Both the position numbers and the translations under genes were made by a program. From contig JAFKGI010000010.1 of the NCBI GenBank assembly GCA_017307785.1, positions 62,001-126,000 on the forward strand: a DNA stretch of 64,000 nucleotides, read 5' to 3'. Shown piece by piece: positions 19,029-28,883 of this stretch (positions are counted from its first letter, which is position 1; the number at the start of each line of letters is the position of its first letter). The notes under the pieces are model-generated. The model was not told the DNA's origin. It ran no database searches and worked only from the letters and a program-made list of their open reading frames with translations. This DNA is from Vulcanimicrobiota bacterium (GTDB taxonomy: Bacteria; Vulcanimicrobiota; Xenobia; Xenobiales; JADMJV01).

Positions 19029-20291
19029 ATGGCACGCCTGGTGGTTCACGGTGGTAATCCCCTGCATGGCAGTTTAGAAGCCAACGGGGCTAAGAATGCC
19101 GCGCTGCCCATCATGGCGGCCTGCTTGCTGGCCAAGGGCAAAGTCAGCCTGAGGCGCGTGCCCAACATCAGCGACGTCTGGACGTTGACCGGCATCCTCA
19201 AGGCCATGGGCTGTAAAGTCGAGTACGACGGAAACAGCTTGATGGAGATCGACAGCTCGACCCTGACCACCACCAAAGCACCGGATCATCTGGTGCGCAA
19301 AATGAATGCCTCGTTCGACATCATGGGGCCGCTGCTGGCGGCCTATGGTGAGGGCGAGGTTTCTTTGCCTGGTGGCTGTAATTTGGGAGCGCGGCCGGTG
19401 GACATGCACATCGCCGGATTTCGCAAGCTGGGCGCCGAGGTGGTCAGCAAGAGCGGGTTTGTCCAGGCCAAAGCCACCAAGCTCAAGGGCGCGCGCATTC
19501 TCTTTCCTAAAGTCAGCGTAGGCGCCACCAAGAACTGCTTGATGGCCGCGACCGTGGCCGACGGCGAGACGATCTTGGAAAACTGCGCCCGCGAACCCGA
19601 AATCGTCGATCTGGCCAACTTCCTGATCGCCATGGGCGCCAAAATCGAGGGAGTGGGCCGTCAGAAGATGACCATCACCGGCGTCCCCCAACTCCACCCG
19701 GTCGATTACAACGTGGTAGCCGACCGCATTGAGGTAGGCACCTACCTGATCGCCGGCGCCATCACCGAAGGCGACGTGACCATCACCGGTTGTGTGCCCG
19801 AGCACGTGACCTCCCTGCTGGACCTGATGCGGGAAATGAATCAGGAGATCACCGTCGGCGAGGATTTCATCCGCGTCCAGGGTCGCCGCCCCATCACGCC
19901 AATTGCCGTCTCCACCGAGCCCTATCCGGGTTTCCCCACCGATCTGCAACCGCAGCTGGTGGCGCTGGCCACGCTCGGCACTGGCACCACCACCGTGACG
20001 GAGAACATTTTCAACGGACGCTTCATGTATGCCATGGAGCTCGTTCGACTGGGCGGTGACGTGCGCGTCAGCCACCGCGACGTGGTCATCCGCGGCGTCA
20101 AGCAACTGGAAGGTGCCCCGGTGGACGCCCCCGATATCCGGGCCGGTGGAGCCCTGGTGTGCGCGGCGCTGGCCGCCAACGGCGAAAGCACCATCAGCGG
20201 CGTCAACTTCATCGACCGAGGCTATCAGGAGATCGAGAAACGCCTGTCTCAATTAGGCGGCAAAATCAGCCGCACCGACTTCGAAGACTGA
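19029..20291 (+). CDS. murA: UDP-N-acetylglucosamine 1-carboxyvinyltransferase
   Basis: 420 residues. It adds enolpyruvate from PEP to UDP-GlcNAc, the first committed step of peptidoglycan synthesis. Active-site residues: Lys22-Asn23 (NGAKNAALP), Cys117 in LPGGCNLGARPVDMH (the residue attacked by fosfomycin, here the sensitive Cys form) and RPVDMH. The later PGFPTDLQPQ and NIFNGRFMYAMEL motifs are complete. It lies directly after atpC, as in Bacillus-type gene order. Confidence 0.97.
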   Translation: MARLVVHGGNPLHGSLEANGAKNAALPIMAACLLAKGKVSLRRVPNISDVWTLTGILKAMGCKVEYDGNSLMEIDSSTLTTTKAPDHLVRKMNASFDIMGPLLAAYGEGEVSLPGGCNLGARPVDMHIAGFRKLGAEVVSKSGFVQAKATKLKGARILFPKVSVGATKNCLMAATVADGETILENCAREPEIVDLANFLIAMGAKIEGVGRQKMTITGVPQLHPVDYNVVADRIEVGTYLIAGAITEGDVTITGCVPEHVTSLLDLMREMNQEITVGEDFIRVQGRRPITPIAVSTEPYPGFPTDLQPQLVALATLGTGTTTVTENIFNGRFMYAMELVRLGGDVRVSHRDVVIRGVKQLEGAPVDAPDIRAGGALVCAALAANGESTISGVNFIDRGYQEIEKRLSQLGGKISRTDFED

Positions 20292-20321
20292 CCGGTCCCA
20301 CCAAACACCGAGGAGGTTTCC

Positions 20322-20792
20322 ATGAGCGAGTCCTGTCCAACCACCCCAAAGGCCCACATTTCGGCCGCCGACCAGGGTCTTTTCATCCAGCTCGACGGTG
20401 GTGAAATGCTCTTCAAGGTCTTTGCCGATGAGACCAATCGAGCCTTCGAAATGTTCGAGCGAATTGTCCCACCGCAGACGCTGGCGGCAGGTGCCCACCT
20501 CCACACCACCACCACTGAGACCTTTTACGTGGTAGAGGGAACGCCCACGTTCCTGGTCGGGGAGCAGCGCCAACAGTATGGACCCGGCAGCGTAATCGTC
20601 ATTCCGCCCAACACCGTTCACGGCTACTCCAACGAGACGGACCAGCGCATCAAAGTCCTGATCTCGTTCGCCCCGGCTCTGGGCCACGATCTATTCTTCA
20701 AGGAACTGGCCCAACTACAGGCCGGACCACGCGACCACTACGATGAAAAAGTGGCCGAGTTACGAGCTCGCTACGGCTCTCGTGCTGTCTAA
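20322..20792 (+). CDS. Cupin-fold protein
   Basis: 156-residue single-domain cupin. Motif 1 is visible as AGAHLHTTTTETFYVVEG (His, His and Glu metal ligands) and motif 2 as PGSVIVIPPNTVHGYSN. GAGGAGG lies seven bases before the ATG. Such proteins range from sugar isomerases to dioxygenases or pure binding proteins; nothing in the sequence fixes a substrate. It stands between murA and the MreB-like gene, so a role in envelope sugar chemistry is possible but unproven. Confidence 0.82.
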   Translation: MSESCPTTPKAHISAADQGLFIQLDGGEMLFKVFADETNRAFEMFERIVPPQTLAAGAHLHTTTTETFYVVEGTPTFLVGEQRQQYGPGSVIVIPPNTVHGYSNETDQRIKVLISFAPALGHDLFFKELAQLQAGPRDHYDEKVAELRARYGSRAV

Positions 20793-20807
20793 TTTCGAAT
20801 CCGCGCC

Positions 20808-21764
20808 TTGCTAGCCCTCGAGCTGGGCAGCAGCTGGTTGCGGGGTGGGCGTAAGGGAGGAGGGCCGACGCTTTCGGTACCCTCGCTGGTGGCGCGCGAC
20901 GCCAACAGCCTCAAGGAGATCGCCCTGGGCGAAGAAGCCGCGCAATTCCGCACGGGAGCGCCCGCCGCTCTACAGTTGGTCTCACCGATCCGGGCAGGTC
21001 GAATCGTGGACTGGGCAGGCGCGCGCAGCCTGATCAAACTGGCCATCTCGCGATTGCACAAGAAACGCTCCAAGCCCGAGGTCACCCTGGTAGTGCCGGC
21101 CCAATTGACGCTGGTCCAGCGCCGAGCCTGGAAGCAGCTGGCCAGCGAAGCGGGTGCTCGCGAGGCCGAGCTGGTCGAATCTCCCCTCTGTGCGGCTTCC
21201 GGCTGCGGTTGCGACGTTTCTCGACCTCTAGGACGTCTGGTCATGGACTGGGGGGGCGGCTGCCTGAGCCTGGGACTGGTGGCCGGTCGCCAGATGCTGG
21301 CCGGCGAATGCCTTGAGCTGGGAGGCCTGGACATCGACGCAGCGCTGGTGCGCTGGGTGCGCCAACAATTCGGACTGCTGGTTTCGCCGGCGCAAGCAGA
21401 GGACATCAAAATCGCCATGCTCACCGCGCTGGCGGTGCCCGGCTCGCAACGTCACATGGAAATCACCGGTTTCGGGGCCATTGACGGCCTGCCACAGGCC
21501 CAGGAAATCACTCAGGAGAACGTTCAGGCGGCCCTCGAGCCTTTCCTCATCCGCCTGCGCGAAGCGGTGCTACGCATTCTGGGCCAGGCCACTCCCGAGG
21601 TCAGTGCCGACTTGCTCGAGGAAGGCATCTGGTGCTGTGGCGGCAGCTCGCAATTGCAAGGAGTCAGCGAGTTCCTGGAGCAGGTCTCAGGGCTGCGTGT
21701 CCTATCGGTGACTTCCCCTGAGCAAGCGGCCATTCGCGGCCTTTGTGAATGGATCCGAGCCTGA
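20808..21764 (+). CDS. Divergent MreB-like actin-fold protein
   Basis: 318 residues, probable TTG start. Along its whole length it follows MreB: PAQLTLVQRRAWKQLASEAGAREAELVESPLCAA matches the PSGVTxVERRAxxEAAxxAGAxxVxLIEEPxAAA block, and AEDIKIAMLTA and ITGFGAIDGLPQAQEIT match AExIKxxIGSA and VxGRDLxxGLPKxxxIx. Nucleotide loops are altered: DLGTANT is ELGSSW (5-10), DIGGGTT is DWGGGCL (147-153), LTGGGALL is CCGGSSQL (276-283), and the second Glu of EEP is Ser. It may be a cytoskeletal partner that no longer hydrolyses ATP normally. Confidence 0.78.
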   Translation: MLALELGSSWLRGGRKGGGPTLSVPSLVARDANSLKEIALGEEAAQFRTGAPAALQLVSPIRAGRIVDWAGARSLIKLAISRLHKKRSKPEVTLVVPAQLTLVQRRAWKQLASEAGAREAELVESPLCAASGCGCDVSRPLGRLVMDWGGGCLSLGLVAGRQMLAGECLELGGLDIDAALVRWVRQQFGLLVSPAQAEDIKIAMLTALAVPGSQRHMEITGFGAIDGLPQAQEITQENVQAALEPFLIRLREAVLRILGQATPEVSADLLEEGIWCCGGSSQLQGVSEFLEQVSGLRVLSVTSPEQAAIRGLCEWIRA

Positions 21765-21768
21765 ATCC

Positions 21769-21780
21769 CTTTAGCTAAAG
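21769..21780. promoter_or_regulatory. Perfect 12-base palindrome upstream of tamB
   Basis: CTTTAGCTAAAG reads the same on both strands, immediately after the MreB-like gene and about 140 bases before tamB. It could be a protein-binding site, though a 12-base palindrome can arise by chance. The rest of 21781-21916 shows no convincing promoter. Confidence 0.2.
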
Positions 21781-21916
21781 CGAAACTTGAACAGGATTCC
21801 AGGCTATTTCGGACTAACCGAAGACTTGTTCGCCCTCCGTACGTACCAAAGTCCACGGTACGCCAGACAGTATCGGGCGAGTACAGGGAAGGACTATGGT
21901 AGCCGTTGGCTAGCTG

Positions 21917-24900
21917 ATGAAAAACGCGACGGTCACAAGAATTCTCCGAGTGATGGCGCGCTTTGCGCTAATTTCATTGGGTATTTTTCTGGTGCTCCTG
22001 GTGGGCGCTTTTGTCCTCGCGTACTTTTTCTCCGGTAACCTGATCAACTATTACAGTAAGCAGATCGCCCGCACCTACAACGTCAACCGCGACATCCGCA
22101 AGAGTTCCCTCAACGGTCGGACCCTGACCATGGAAGGGGTCAACCTGACCACCCGCGATGGTCTCCAGTTGGCCAGGATTGACCGGATCGAAGCCCTCAT
22201 CGATCCCTACGCAGGCTTTTTCTTCGGAAGCTCCCGCTGGGTAAGCGACATCAAATTGACCCACCCCGAGCTTCAGTACAGCTACGGACCCGACGGAAAG
22301 CTCAACTGGGACTCGGTGACGATACCGCGCCGACTGGCCGAAGTTCCTCTGGAGATGGCCTACCGAGGGCACGTCCAGGTCAGCAACGGCGCCCTCGTCT
22401 ACCGCGACCAGCGTCAGATCAACTACCTGGCCCGAGTGGATGGAGTCAACGCGCTGCTGGACTGGCAGCCCGATAAAAGTTGGAGTGTGCGCGGCAAGGC
22501 CCTGGCCGACAAGGTCGATTTCATTGCCGCGGCCGCGCCAGAAAGACCAATCGAAGTCGAAGCTCAGTTCCACAAGCTGAGGATGGATACGTTCCTCCAA
22601 CATCCGGCCCTGGCCACCTCCATGCTCATCCAGGGATCCACGGCCAACGGTCGCCTGATTCTGCGGATTCCACCGCTCAATCCCAAGGCGGCTCTGGCCC
22701 TGGGACAGTTGGACTTGGCCGCAAGCTCGGTCAACATCCTGGCCCAGAAGCGCCAGTTGGACAAGCTCTCCGCGCGCATCAAGCTGCTCGGCAGCGCCCT
22801 GGAGATTCAGCGATCCCGCATGCTCTGGCGCGACCAGCCTATCGCCATGACCGGCCAGATCCGGCCCGATCCCAAGGCGGCCGACTCCTGGGTCCGCCTC
22901 AACATCAAAGCCGGCCCGCTGGCTCTACAAAAGCTAGTCGAGAACTACCCGACCTTGCCGCAAGCTCAGGGAGAGGCCTCGGTCGACGTCACCGTGGACG
23001 GACCCCTTTCCGACCCCAGCCTGGCCGGCCGGGTCACGGCCCGCAACGTGGAAGCGCCGATCCCGGAGACTCCCGATCAGAAGGTGCAAATTCGCGACCT
23101 GGCCGCGGACTTCGAACTGGATAGCAACAGCCTCCACTTCAAGAAGGTGGAAGGCCACACCGCCAGCGGCGATCCCATCGAGGGACGCGGCTGGGTGTTT
23201 CGTGACCAGAAACAAGACCTGTATCTACGCCTCAGCGGTGGAGCTTCAGAGCTACGACGCCTCTCGCCTCTTTTAGCTGGCGCCGACGACATCCATGTGA
23301 CCGCCATGGGCACCACCAAGAAGCCCGTGCTGGCGGGCCAGGCGCGACTCAATTCGCTGCCCACCAACCCTTTGGGAGTGAGCAGCGGCAGTGCGCGCTT
23401 CTGGGTCGACCAGAAGTCGGCCATGCTCTACGACGCCACTCTCTACGGCCAGGGCGGCCAGGTGGCCGTTCCCTGGGCTGTGCTCGACTATCACAGCGGC
23501 GACCTGGCGGGCGAAGCGCTGATGCAAGACTACCAGCTGAACGCCAGCGGAGCCAGCGCCCGGGTGACGGGCGTGGCCGAATTGAGCGGCAACTACAAGA
23601 CCAATCAGATGCAGGGTTCGGCCTACCTGGCCGACACTCAACTGCAGGCGCCCGGCATGCCGGCTCTGGAGAACGTCTCGGGCCTGGTGGCCATCCAGGA
23701 CGGCCAGGTGCTGGTGCCTCATCTTACGGCCAACAGCGGCGCCGACCAGTTCGAAGTCACCGGCAGCCTGCAAGGCCAGCACGGCACCTTTTACGTCAAC
23801 GCCCCCCAGCTTCAGGCCAATCGCTATGTAGCCGGAGCCCCGGGCGGACTGCGTAATTTGACCGCCGAGGCGGAGTTCAACGGTCGCGAAGTGATCGGCT
23901 TCCGCGCCGCCAGCCGGGGCGGCAGCGGCGACGCCTATGCGGTCGGCCGCTGGTTGCCGGGACGCAGCCCCGAAGTCTTCGCGCAGTTCGTCAACCTGCA
24001 ACTGCCCTATGGAGGCCGCGGTGCCATCCGCACGGTGGACGGCGAGGTCGCCACCATGTGGGAGAGCGGCAAGATGGGCTACCTGTATGGCCTTCGCCCC
24101 GGTGGAGCGTCGTGGCAGAACTGGGTGGCCGGTCGCGGCACCATTGTGGGCAGCCGCCTGCAAATGATCGACAACGTGCTGCACATGCCCGGCACTCTGG
24201 CCACCGCCAGCACCACTCTGGCCGGGGAAGGCCGCGCCTACTCTTACTTTGGCCCGCTGGAGGGGCCGCCGTTGCTGCACAGGCGTGTGCCGCTGGAAAA
24301 CTGGCAGTCGGGTGGCAGCCTGTCCTTCAACGGCGGATTCGATCTGAGCAATCAGCGCCTCTACAACCTCAAGGTGACCGGCCGCGCCATCAATCTCAAT
24401 CAGATCACCAGCTGGTTTGGCCCGCTGCAAGTTCCCTCCTGGTCTCAACAGCTCGGTGTGCGCCTGGACGAGGTCTTGCTCGACGTGGACGGTCGCGCCA
24501 ATGGACCGATCAAGGCTCCCCAACTGACCGGTTCGGTGCACTCTCCCTGGACCCGGCTCTCGCGCCTCAATGGGGATCAGGTCGAGTCGACGGCCTTCTC
24601 CTGGCGAGCCGACGCCAACCTCAACAAGGGTCAGCTGACCCTGCTCAGCCTGCTCTCGCCCCACGCCATGGACGGTCGCCTGCTGGCCTGGACAGGACCG
24701 CGCACCGGAGGCGCACCGGACCTGGACTGGCTGCGATCGCGAGTGGTCATGAATACCAAAAGCTATGCCTGGAAAGGCTGGGTGCGAGCTCAGGCTTTCC
24801 CGATGGCGGCGGCCCGCTGGTTGGTGCCGCTGTGGCTGGCCGACAAGCTCCCCTCCGGCGTGCTTTCCACACAGGGTGACGGACTACAAATCGGAGGCAG

Positions 24901-27900
24901 CCTCTATGAGCCTCAGATTGCCGGTCGCATCGATTTGCGCAACGGCAACTTCTGGACCGGCTACGATCACGTCGCGATCGATGAAGCCTATGTAGACTTC
25001 GCCAGCAACCGCCGGGCCGTGACCCTGTCGCGCCTGCACTTGAAGTCGGCCGGCCTGACCCTGGAAGGCAAAGGGCACCGCACCGCCGAGGGCAATTTGA
25101 CCGGTCAGTTCTGGGCCGACGACCTTTCTCTGGAAACGCTCAGCCGTTTTGGTTTCGACACCCACGGCTGGACCGGCACGGTGGACGCGGCCGCCACCAT
25201 TCGCGATAGCAAAGGCGGCAGCCCCGAAGCCTGGGTGGCGCTGGAGGGTGAGAACTTGCGGTCCAATATGGACGGCGTCTTTGGCATCCGCCGCCTCGTG
25301 CTGGGTCAGGTCGATCAAAACCCCAACGGAATCCCCTTCACCACCGCGGCCAAGGGTATCGGCATTCGCATGCAGGGCCGAGAGATCACCGTAAACTTGC
25401 CTCCACAGGGCGCCGAGATCGAATGGGATACCCCCGTTCCCAGTCGCGCTGTGGCGCGCGGCCAGTTCTCTTTCAGCCAGCTGCCCAAGACCAATCAGAA
25501 GCCGCTGGCCTGGCTGCTCTCTTCGGTGGGACCCAGTTTCGGTAACAAAACGGAACCGCTGAAGCTGGAAGTCGACGATTTCTCCTGGGCCCTGGTCAAG
25601 CAGCTGCTCTCCCTGGACGCCGACAAACGCGTGGGCTCCTTCAGCGGCGACCTGGAGCTGCTCGGGCAATATTTCGAGCAGCATCGGGTCAAGAGCCCGA
25701 AATTGACCGGTAAGCCGCTGCTGGCCGCCAATCTGGAAAAGATGATTCTGGAGGGACCCGGGGCGGTCTGGTCGGGCGTGCAGTTGGCCAAACCCCTGCA
25801 GTTGGCTTACCAGGTGGTGCCGGGAGCCGGCTGGGTGCACCTGCAGCCAACCACCTTCGAATTCTTCCATCGCGTCATTCCCAAGACCAACGTCAACAAC
25901 CTCAATTTGAGTTCGGGATCTCCCGAAACTTTCCAATCTAACAAGAACAACGTCCCGCAAAACGATCCCAAGGCCAAACCTGTCGACCCGGCCGTGGCCC
26001 AGGCCTCGCCTCAGGAAGTCAAAGGTCAGCTGAATCTGGACGCATCGTTCGTGGCCATGGAAAACCCGGGCGCCAAGAAGCTGGCCAGCCTCAGCCCCGA
26101 CCAGAATGTGCACGCCTCCTTGGAAACGGTGGACGTGCAGAACCTGTCCTTCCTCTTCCCCCGGTTCAACCGTCTGGGCGGCACCATCGACAAGATCGAG
26201 TTGACCGAGAAGGGCGCCTTTGCTCAACCGGACGCCCGCCTCACGGTGGCCGCCCAAAACGTGCAGATCGGCGGGCTCAATCTGACATCCGCCCAGGGCT
26301 CGGCCCAACTGAAGGCAGATTCCCCCGGACGGCTGCAGCTGACCCTGGGCGAGGGCAATGAAGAGCTGCGCGTCTTGCTCGGCGCTCCCAACGATTTGAA
26401 CCAGTCGCTGCGACTGCAGGGCCAGGCGCTGATGGACTTTGACCGCCTGTTGCTGCCCAAGAGTCCCACCCTGGTCAGCAGCACCAGCGGCTGGAGCCTG
26501 ACCGATAAGAGCGAGTTCAACCTCAGCGCCCAGCTCAACGACAACCAGATGCGTTTGCTCTCGGCCTTTGCACCCGACCCCGAGCGCAGTCGCCTGAGCG
26601 GCAATCTGAAGGGCGTCATGCAGCTCAAGGGCACCTCCGCCAACCCCGAATTGACGGGCTCGCTGTCCGTGGAAAACGGTGGATTCACTCATCCCGACCT
26701 GAGCACGCCGCTGACCGGCCTCAACGTTCTGGCCAAATTCGACCGACTGCCGGCCGCCCAGGCGGAACAGACTCCCGCCTTGATGGCCCTGGGCGCTCCG
26801 ATTGTAGGCCGCATCACGTTGGATAAATTTGACGGCTACCTGGGCGGACAACTCTTCCAGGGCAAGGGTAAAGCCGAGGCGGTGGGTCGCAAAGCCACCT
26901 TCATGGATTTCGCCTTCGACGGCCAGGATTTGCCCATTCGCTGGAGCGGCTTCATGGACGGCCGGGCCAACGTTCATCTGACCCTGACCGGCAAAGAGAA
27001 GGCCGGGGACCCTGGTTTGACCCCCTTCCTCGCGGGTCGAATCGAGCTACCCCAGGCCAACGTAACGGTGCCCAACGAAGAATCCATGGCCGGCCTGCTG
27101 TCGCTCTCCAAGGGACGCTCCAAAGGCAAACCGATGGATTATGACGTGGACCTGAGCCTGGGCAACGACGTCTTCGGCAACTATCTCGGCTCCAGCATTC
27201 GTGGCCAGGGCGACTTGAAGATCACCCCCTCGTTGACTTCGTCCAAGCCCTCGGTCAACGGCGTGCTCTTCTTGTCTCGCGGCGTCATCCGCATTCCCAT
27301 CTACGGCATCAACTTTCGTGTGCGCCAGGGTTACGCTTACTTCGAGGACGACTTCATTCCTCGCCTGGAAAACCTGGAAGCCGACAGTACGATCGGAACC
27401 TATCAGATCACGGCTCGCTTCGACGGCAAATATCCCAACGTCCATGCCGATCTCTATGCCAATCCGCCTCTGCCGGAATCGGACATCCGCTCGGTGCTGG
27501 GAATGGGTGGCCTACCCGGTAACGGACCGACTTCGTCCAGCTCCACACTGGTCAGCAACTCGGTCAATGGACCTACCGGCGGCACCAACACCTTCCTGAT
27601 GAACCAGGGCGTCTCGCTGCTGAGCAATATGCTGACCCAGCAACTGACCCAGGGGATCGGCAGGCTGCTGTTCGCCTCGGAAGTCTCCTTGGACATCCTG
27701 CCTTCTTCGGAATACGCCCTGCGGGTGGCCAAATCGCTGAACGACAAAGACACCCTGCTGCTCACCTTTGCCCAAGCCATCGGAACAACCCGATTCAACG
27801 GACGTCTAACCCAATACGGCATCGAATACCGCTTCCAACCCAACCTGCTCAGTCGGGTCACGCTCAACAACTATGGCCAGGCCCAACTCTGGTTCCAGGG

Positions 27901-27916
27901 TGTGGTGCGTTTCTAA
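21917..27916 (+). CDS. tamB: TamB-family (AsmA-like) inner-membrane-anchored envelope protein
   Basis: 1999 residues, much longer than E. coli TamB (1259). One transmembrane helix at about 16-41 is followed by AsmA-like repeated beta strands (SSLNGRTLTMEGVNLTTRDGLQLARIDRIEALID), a long beta-rich middle, and a C-terminal TamB/DUF490 domain (RQGYAYFEDDFIPRLENLEADSTIG, NPPLPESDIRSVLGMG, RFNGRLTQYGIEYRF) ending in a C-terminal Phe. TamB proteins span the periplasm as a hydrophobic groove that moves phospholipid or assists barrel insertion. Extra length suggests a wider periplasm or extra repeats. Confidence 0.9.
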   Translation: MKNATVTRILRVMARFALISLGIFLVLLVGAFVLAYFFSGNLINYYSKQIARTYNVNRDIRKSSLNGRTLTMEGVNLTTRDGLQLARIDRIEALIDPYAGFFFGSSRWVSDIKLTHPELQYSYGPDGKLNWDSVTIPRRLAEVPLEMAYRGHVQVSNGALVYRDQRQINYLARVDGVNALLDWQPDKSWSVRGKALADKVDFIAAAAPERPIEVEAQFHKLRMDTFLQHPALATSMLIQGSTANGRLILRIPPLNPKAALALGQLDLAASSVNILAQKRQLDKLSARIKLLGSALEIQRSRMLWRDQPIAMTGQIRPDPKAADSWVRLNIKAGPLALQKLVENYPTLPQAQGEASVDVTVDGPLSDPSLAGRVTARNVEAPIPETPDQKVQIRDLAADFELDSNSLHFKKVEGHTASGDPIEGRGWVFRDQKQDLYLRLSGGASELRRLSPLLAGADDIHVTAMGTTKKPVLAGQARLNSLPTNPLGVSSGSARFWVDQKSAMLYDATLYGQGGQVAVPWAVLDYHSGDLAGEALMQDYQLNASGASARVTGVAELSGNYKTNQMQGSAYLADTQLQAPGMPALENVSGLVAIQDGQVLVPHLTANSGADQFEVTGSLQGQHGTFYVNAPQLQANRYVAGAPGGLRNLTAEAEFNGREVIGFRAASRGGSGDAYAVGRWLPGRSPEVFAQFVNLQLPYGGRGAIRTVDGEVATMWESGKMGYLYGLRPGGASWQNWVAGRGTIVGSRLQMIDNVLHMPGTLATASTTLAGEGRAYSYFGPLEGPPLLHRRVPLENWQSGGSLSFNGGFDLSNQRLYNLKVTGRAINLNQITSWFGPLQVPSWSQQLGVRLDEVLLDVDGRANGPIKAPQLTGSVHSPWTRLSRLNGDQVESTAFSWRADANLNKGQLTLLSLLSPHAMDGRLLAWTGPRTGGAPDLDWLRSRVVMNTKSYAWKGWVRAQAFPMAAARWLVPLWLADKLPSGVLSTQGDGLQIGGSLYEPQIAGRIDLRNGNFWTGYDHVAIDEAYVDFASNRRAVTLSRLHLKSAGLTLEGKGHRTAEGNLTGQFWADDLSLETLSRFGFDTHGWTGTVDAAATIRDSKGGSPEAWVALEGENLRSNMDGVFGIRRLVLGQVDQNPNGIPFTTAAKGIGIRMQGREITVNLPPQGAEIEWDTPVPSRAVARGQFSFSQLPKTNQKPLAWLLSSVGPSFGNKTEPLKLEVDDFSWALVKQLLSLDADKRVGSFSGDLELLGQYFEQHRVKSPKLTGKPLLAANLEKMILEGPGAVWSGVQLAKPLQLAYQVVPGAGWVHLQPTTFEFFHRVIPKTNVNNLNLSSGSPETFQSNKNNVPQNDPKAKPVDPAVAQASPQEVKGQLNLDASFVAMENPGAKKLASLSPDQNVHASLETVDVQNLSFLFPRFNRLGGTIDKIELTEKGAFAQPDARLTVAAQNVQIGGLNLTSAQGSAQLKADSPGRLQLTLGEGNEELRVLLGAPNDLNQSLRLQGQALMDFDRLLLPKSPTLVSSTSGWSLTDKSEFNLSAQLNDNQMRLLSAFAPDPERSRLSGNLKGVMQLKGTSANPELTGSLSVENGGFTHPDLSTPLTGLNVLAKFDRLPAAQAEQTPALMALGAPIVGRITLDKFDGYLGGQLFQGKGKAEAVGRKATFMDFAFDGQDLPIRWSGFMDGRANVHLTLTGKEKAGDPGLTPFLAGRIELPQANVTVPNEESMAGLLSLSKGRSKGKPMDYDVDLSLGNDVFGNYLGSSIRGQGDLKITPSLTSSKPSVNGVLFLSRGVIRIPIYGINFRVRQGYAYFEDDFIPRLENLEADSTIGTYQITARFDGKYPNVHADLYANPPLPESDIRSVLGMGGLPGNGPTSSSSTLVSNSVNGPTGGTNTFLMNQGVSLLSNMLTQQLTQGIGRLLFASEVSLDILPSSEYALRVAKSLNDKDTLLLTFAQAIGTTRFNGRLTQYGIEYRFQPNLLSRVTLNNYGQAQLWFQGVVRF

Positions 27917-27931
27917 CGAAGCATCGCCCTC

Positions 27932-28222
27932 ATGTTCATCGGAATCGCTCGTTTTACGCTCTTCTTGAATGACCAGCCGCACTCTCTGAAAGAGAAGCGC
28001 TCGATCGTCACCAAGGTCCGCGAAGCCCTCAAGAATCGTATGCAGGTTTCAGCCGCCGAAGTAGGTCTACAGGACGCCTGGCAGCGAGCCGCCATCGGCG
28101 TCGCCTGTGTCTCCTCCGACAAAAAGGTCGCCGAGAAAATGCTGGACGAAGCGCGCCGGCTGGTCGAAAGCTTTCCCCAAGTGGAAATTACCGAGGAGGA
28201 ACGGGATGTCGATGCCTGGTGA
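27932..28222 (+). CDS. DUF503 (YlxP-like) family protein
   Basis: 96 residues matching the DUF503 pattern: an N-terminal strand (GIARFTLFLNDQPHSLKEKRSIV), then KVREALKNRMQVSAAEVGLQDAWQRAAIGVACVSSD. The SLKEKRxxV...NxxxVSxAEV...WQRAxxG signature is clear. In other bacteria the gene lies near rbfA/infB and has been linked to ribosome biogenesis, but its role is not settled. It follows tamB after 15 bases. Its 3' end overlaps the next gene. Confidence 0.88.
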   Translation: MFIGIARFTLFLNDQPHSLKEKRSIVTKVREALKNRMQVSAAEVGLQDAWQRAAIGVACVSSDKKVAEKMLDEARRLVESFPQVEITEEERDVDAW

Positions 28223-28883
28223 CCTGGGCTTCTTGCGAGCGGCTATTTTTCAGCAACTGAAAGACCGCACCGAGCCCCTACAGATCGAGGAGCAGCATCC
28301 TCAGCGCCCCTGGCTAGAATGGCTGGGAGTCCCCCTTCGTTCCGGCACTTGTGAAGTCACCGCAGAACCAGGAAAGCTGAACGCCGGCGACTTGAGGGCG
28401 GCGGGTATCTTGCCCGAGGTCGTCTACGGCTGCCTGGTGCAGACCTGGTGGCATCCCGGCCAGAGCGACTGGGTTGCGCGCACACGCTCAGAAATTTACG
28501 CCTGTTTTGACTCTTCCGAGCTGGAGCAGCCCGGATGGGAGCTAACCCGAGAGGCCTTGGATTCCGTCAACGCCTACCGCCTCCAGGAGCTGACTCCTCA
28601 CGAATTGTTGGAAGCCTCGCGAGAGTTCTGGGAAGGCGGTTGCACCGAAACCGAACGCATGGAAGGCTGGCTGCTGCTGCACCTGGACGGATTGCAGCGC
28701 CTTCAGGACGTCGCCGACTGCCTGTTTCCTTTTCTCTATCAAGGCGACCCGAGGGGTGCCCTGAGCGACGAGGAAGCTCGCCAGTGGCTGCGCATTCCTT
28801 CCGAGGTGGCCTTGAGCGACGCCACCCAGATCTTGGGTCCTGAACGAGTGGCCCGTCTATTGGGCGAGAGGAGTTTCTCATGA
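28206..28883 (+). CDS. Hypothetical protein (unknown, Trp-rich, acidic)
   Basis: 225 residues from ATG 28206, which lies inside the end of the DUF503 gene; a longer upstream frame is only the shadow of that gene. I recognise no family. The protein is soluble, acidic and mostly helical in appearance, with several Trp residues (LVQTWWHPGQSDWVARTR). The C-terminal half looks like short paired helices (TPHELLEASREFWEGG). No signal peptide or membrane helix. The TGA overlaps the next ATG (ATGA), so it is translated as part of the tamB run. Confidence 0.65.
   Translation: MSMPGDLGFLRAAIFQQLKDRTEPLQIEEQHPQRPWLEWLGVPLRSGTCEVTAEPGKLNAGDLRAAGILPEVVYGCLVQTWWHPGQSDWVARTRSEIYACFDSSELEQPGWELTREALDSVNAYRLQELTPHELLEASREFWEGGCTETERMEGWLLLHLDGLQRLQDVADCLFPFLYQGDPRGALSDEEARQWLRIPSEVALSDATQILGPERVARLLGERSFS

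Noticed and set aside
24884..26977. 697-codon open frame on the minus strand inside tamB
   Set aside because: Antisense shadow of tamB with no ribosome-binding site or recognisable motif.
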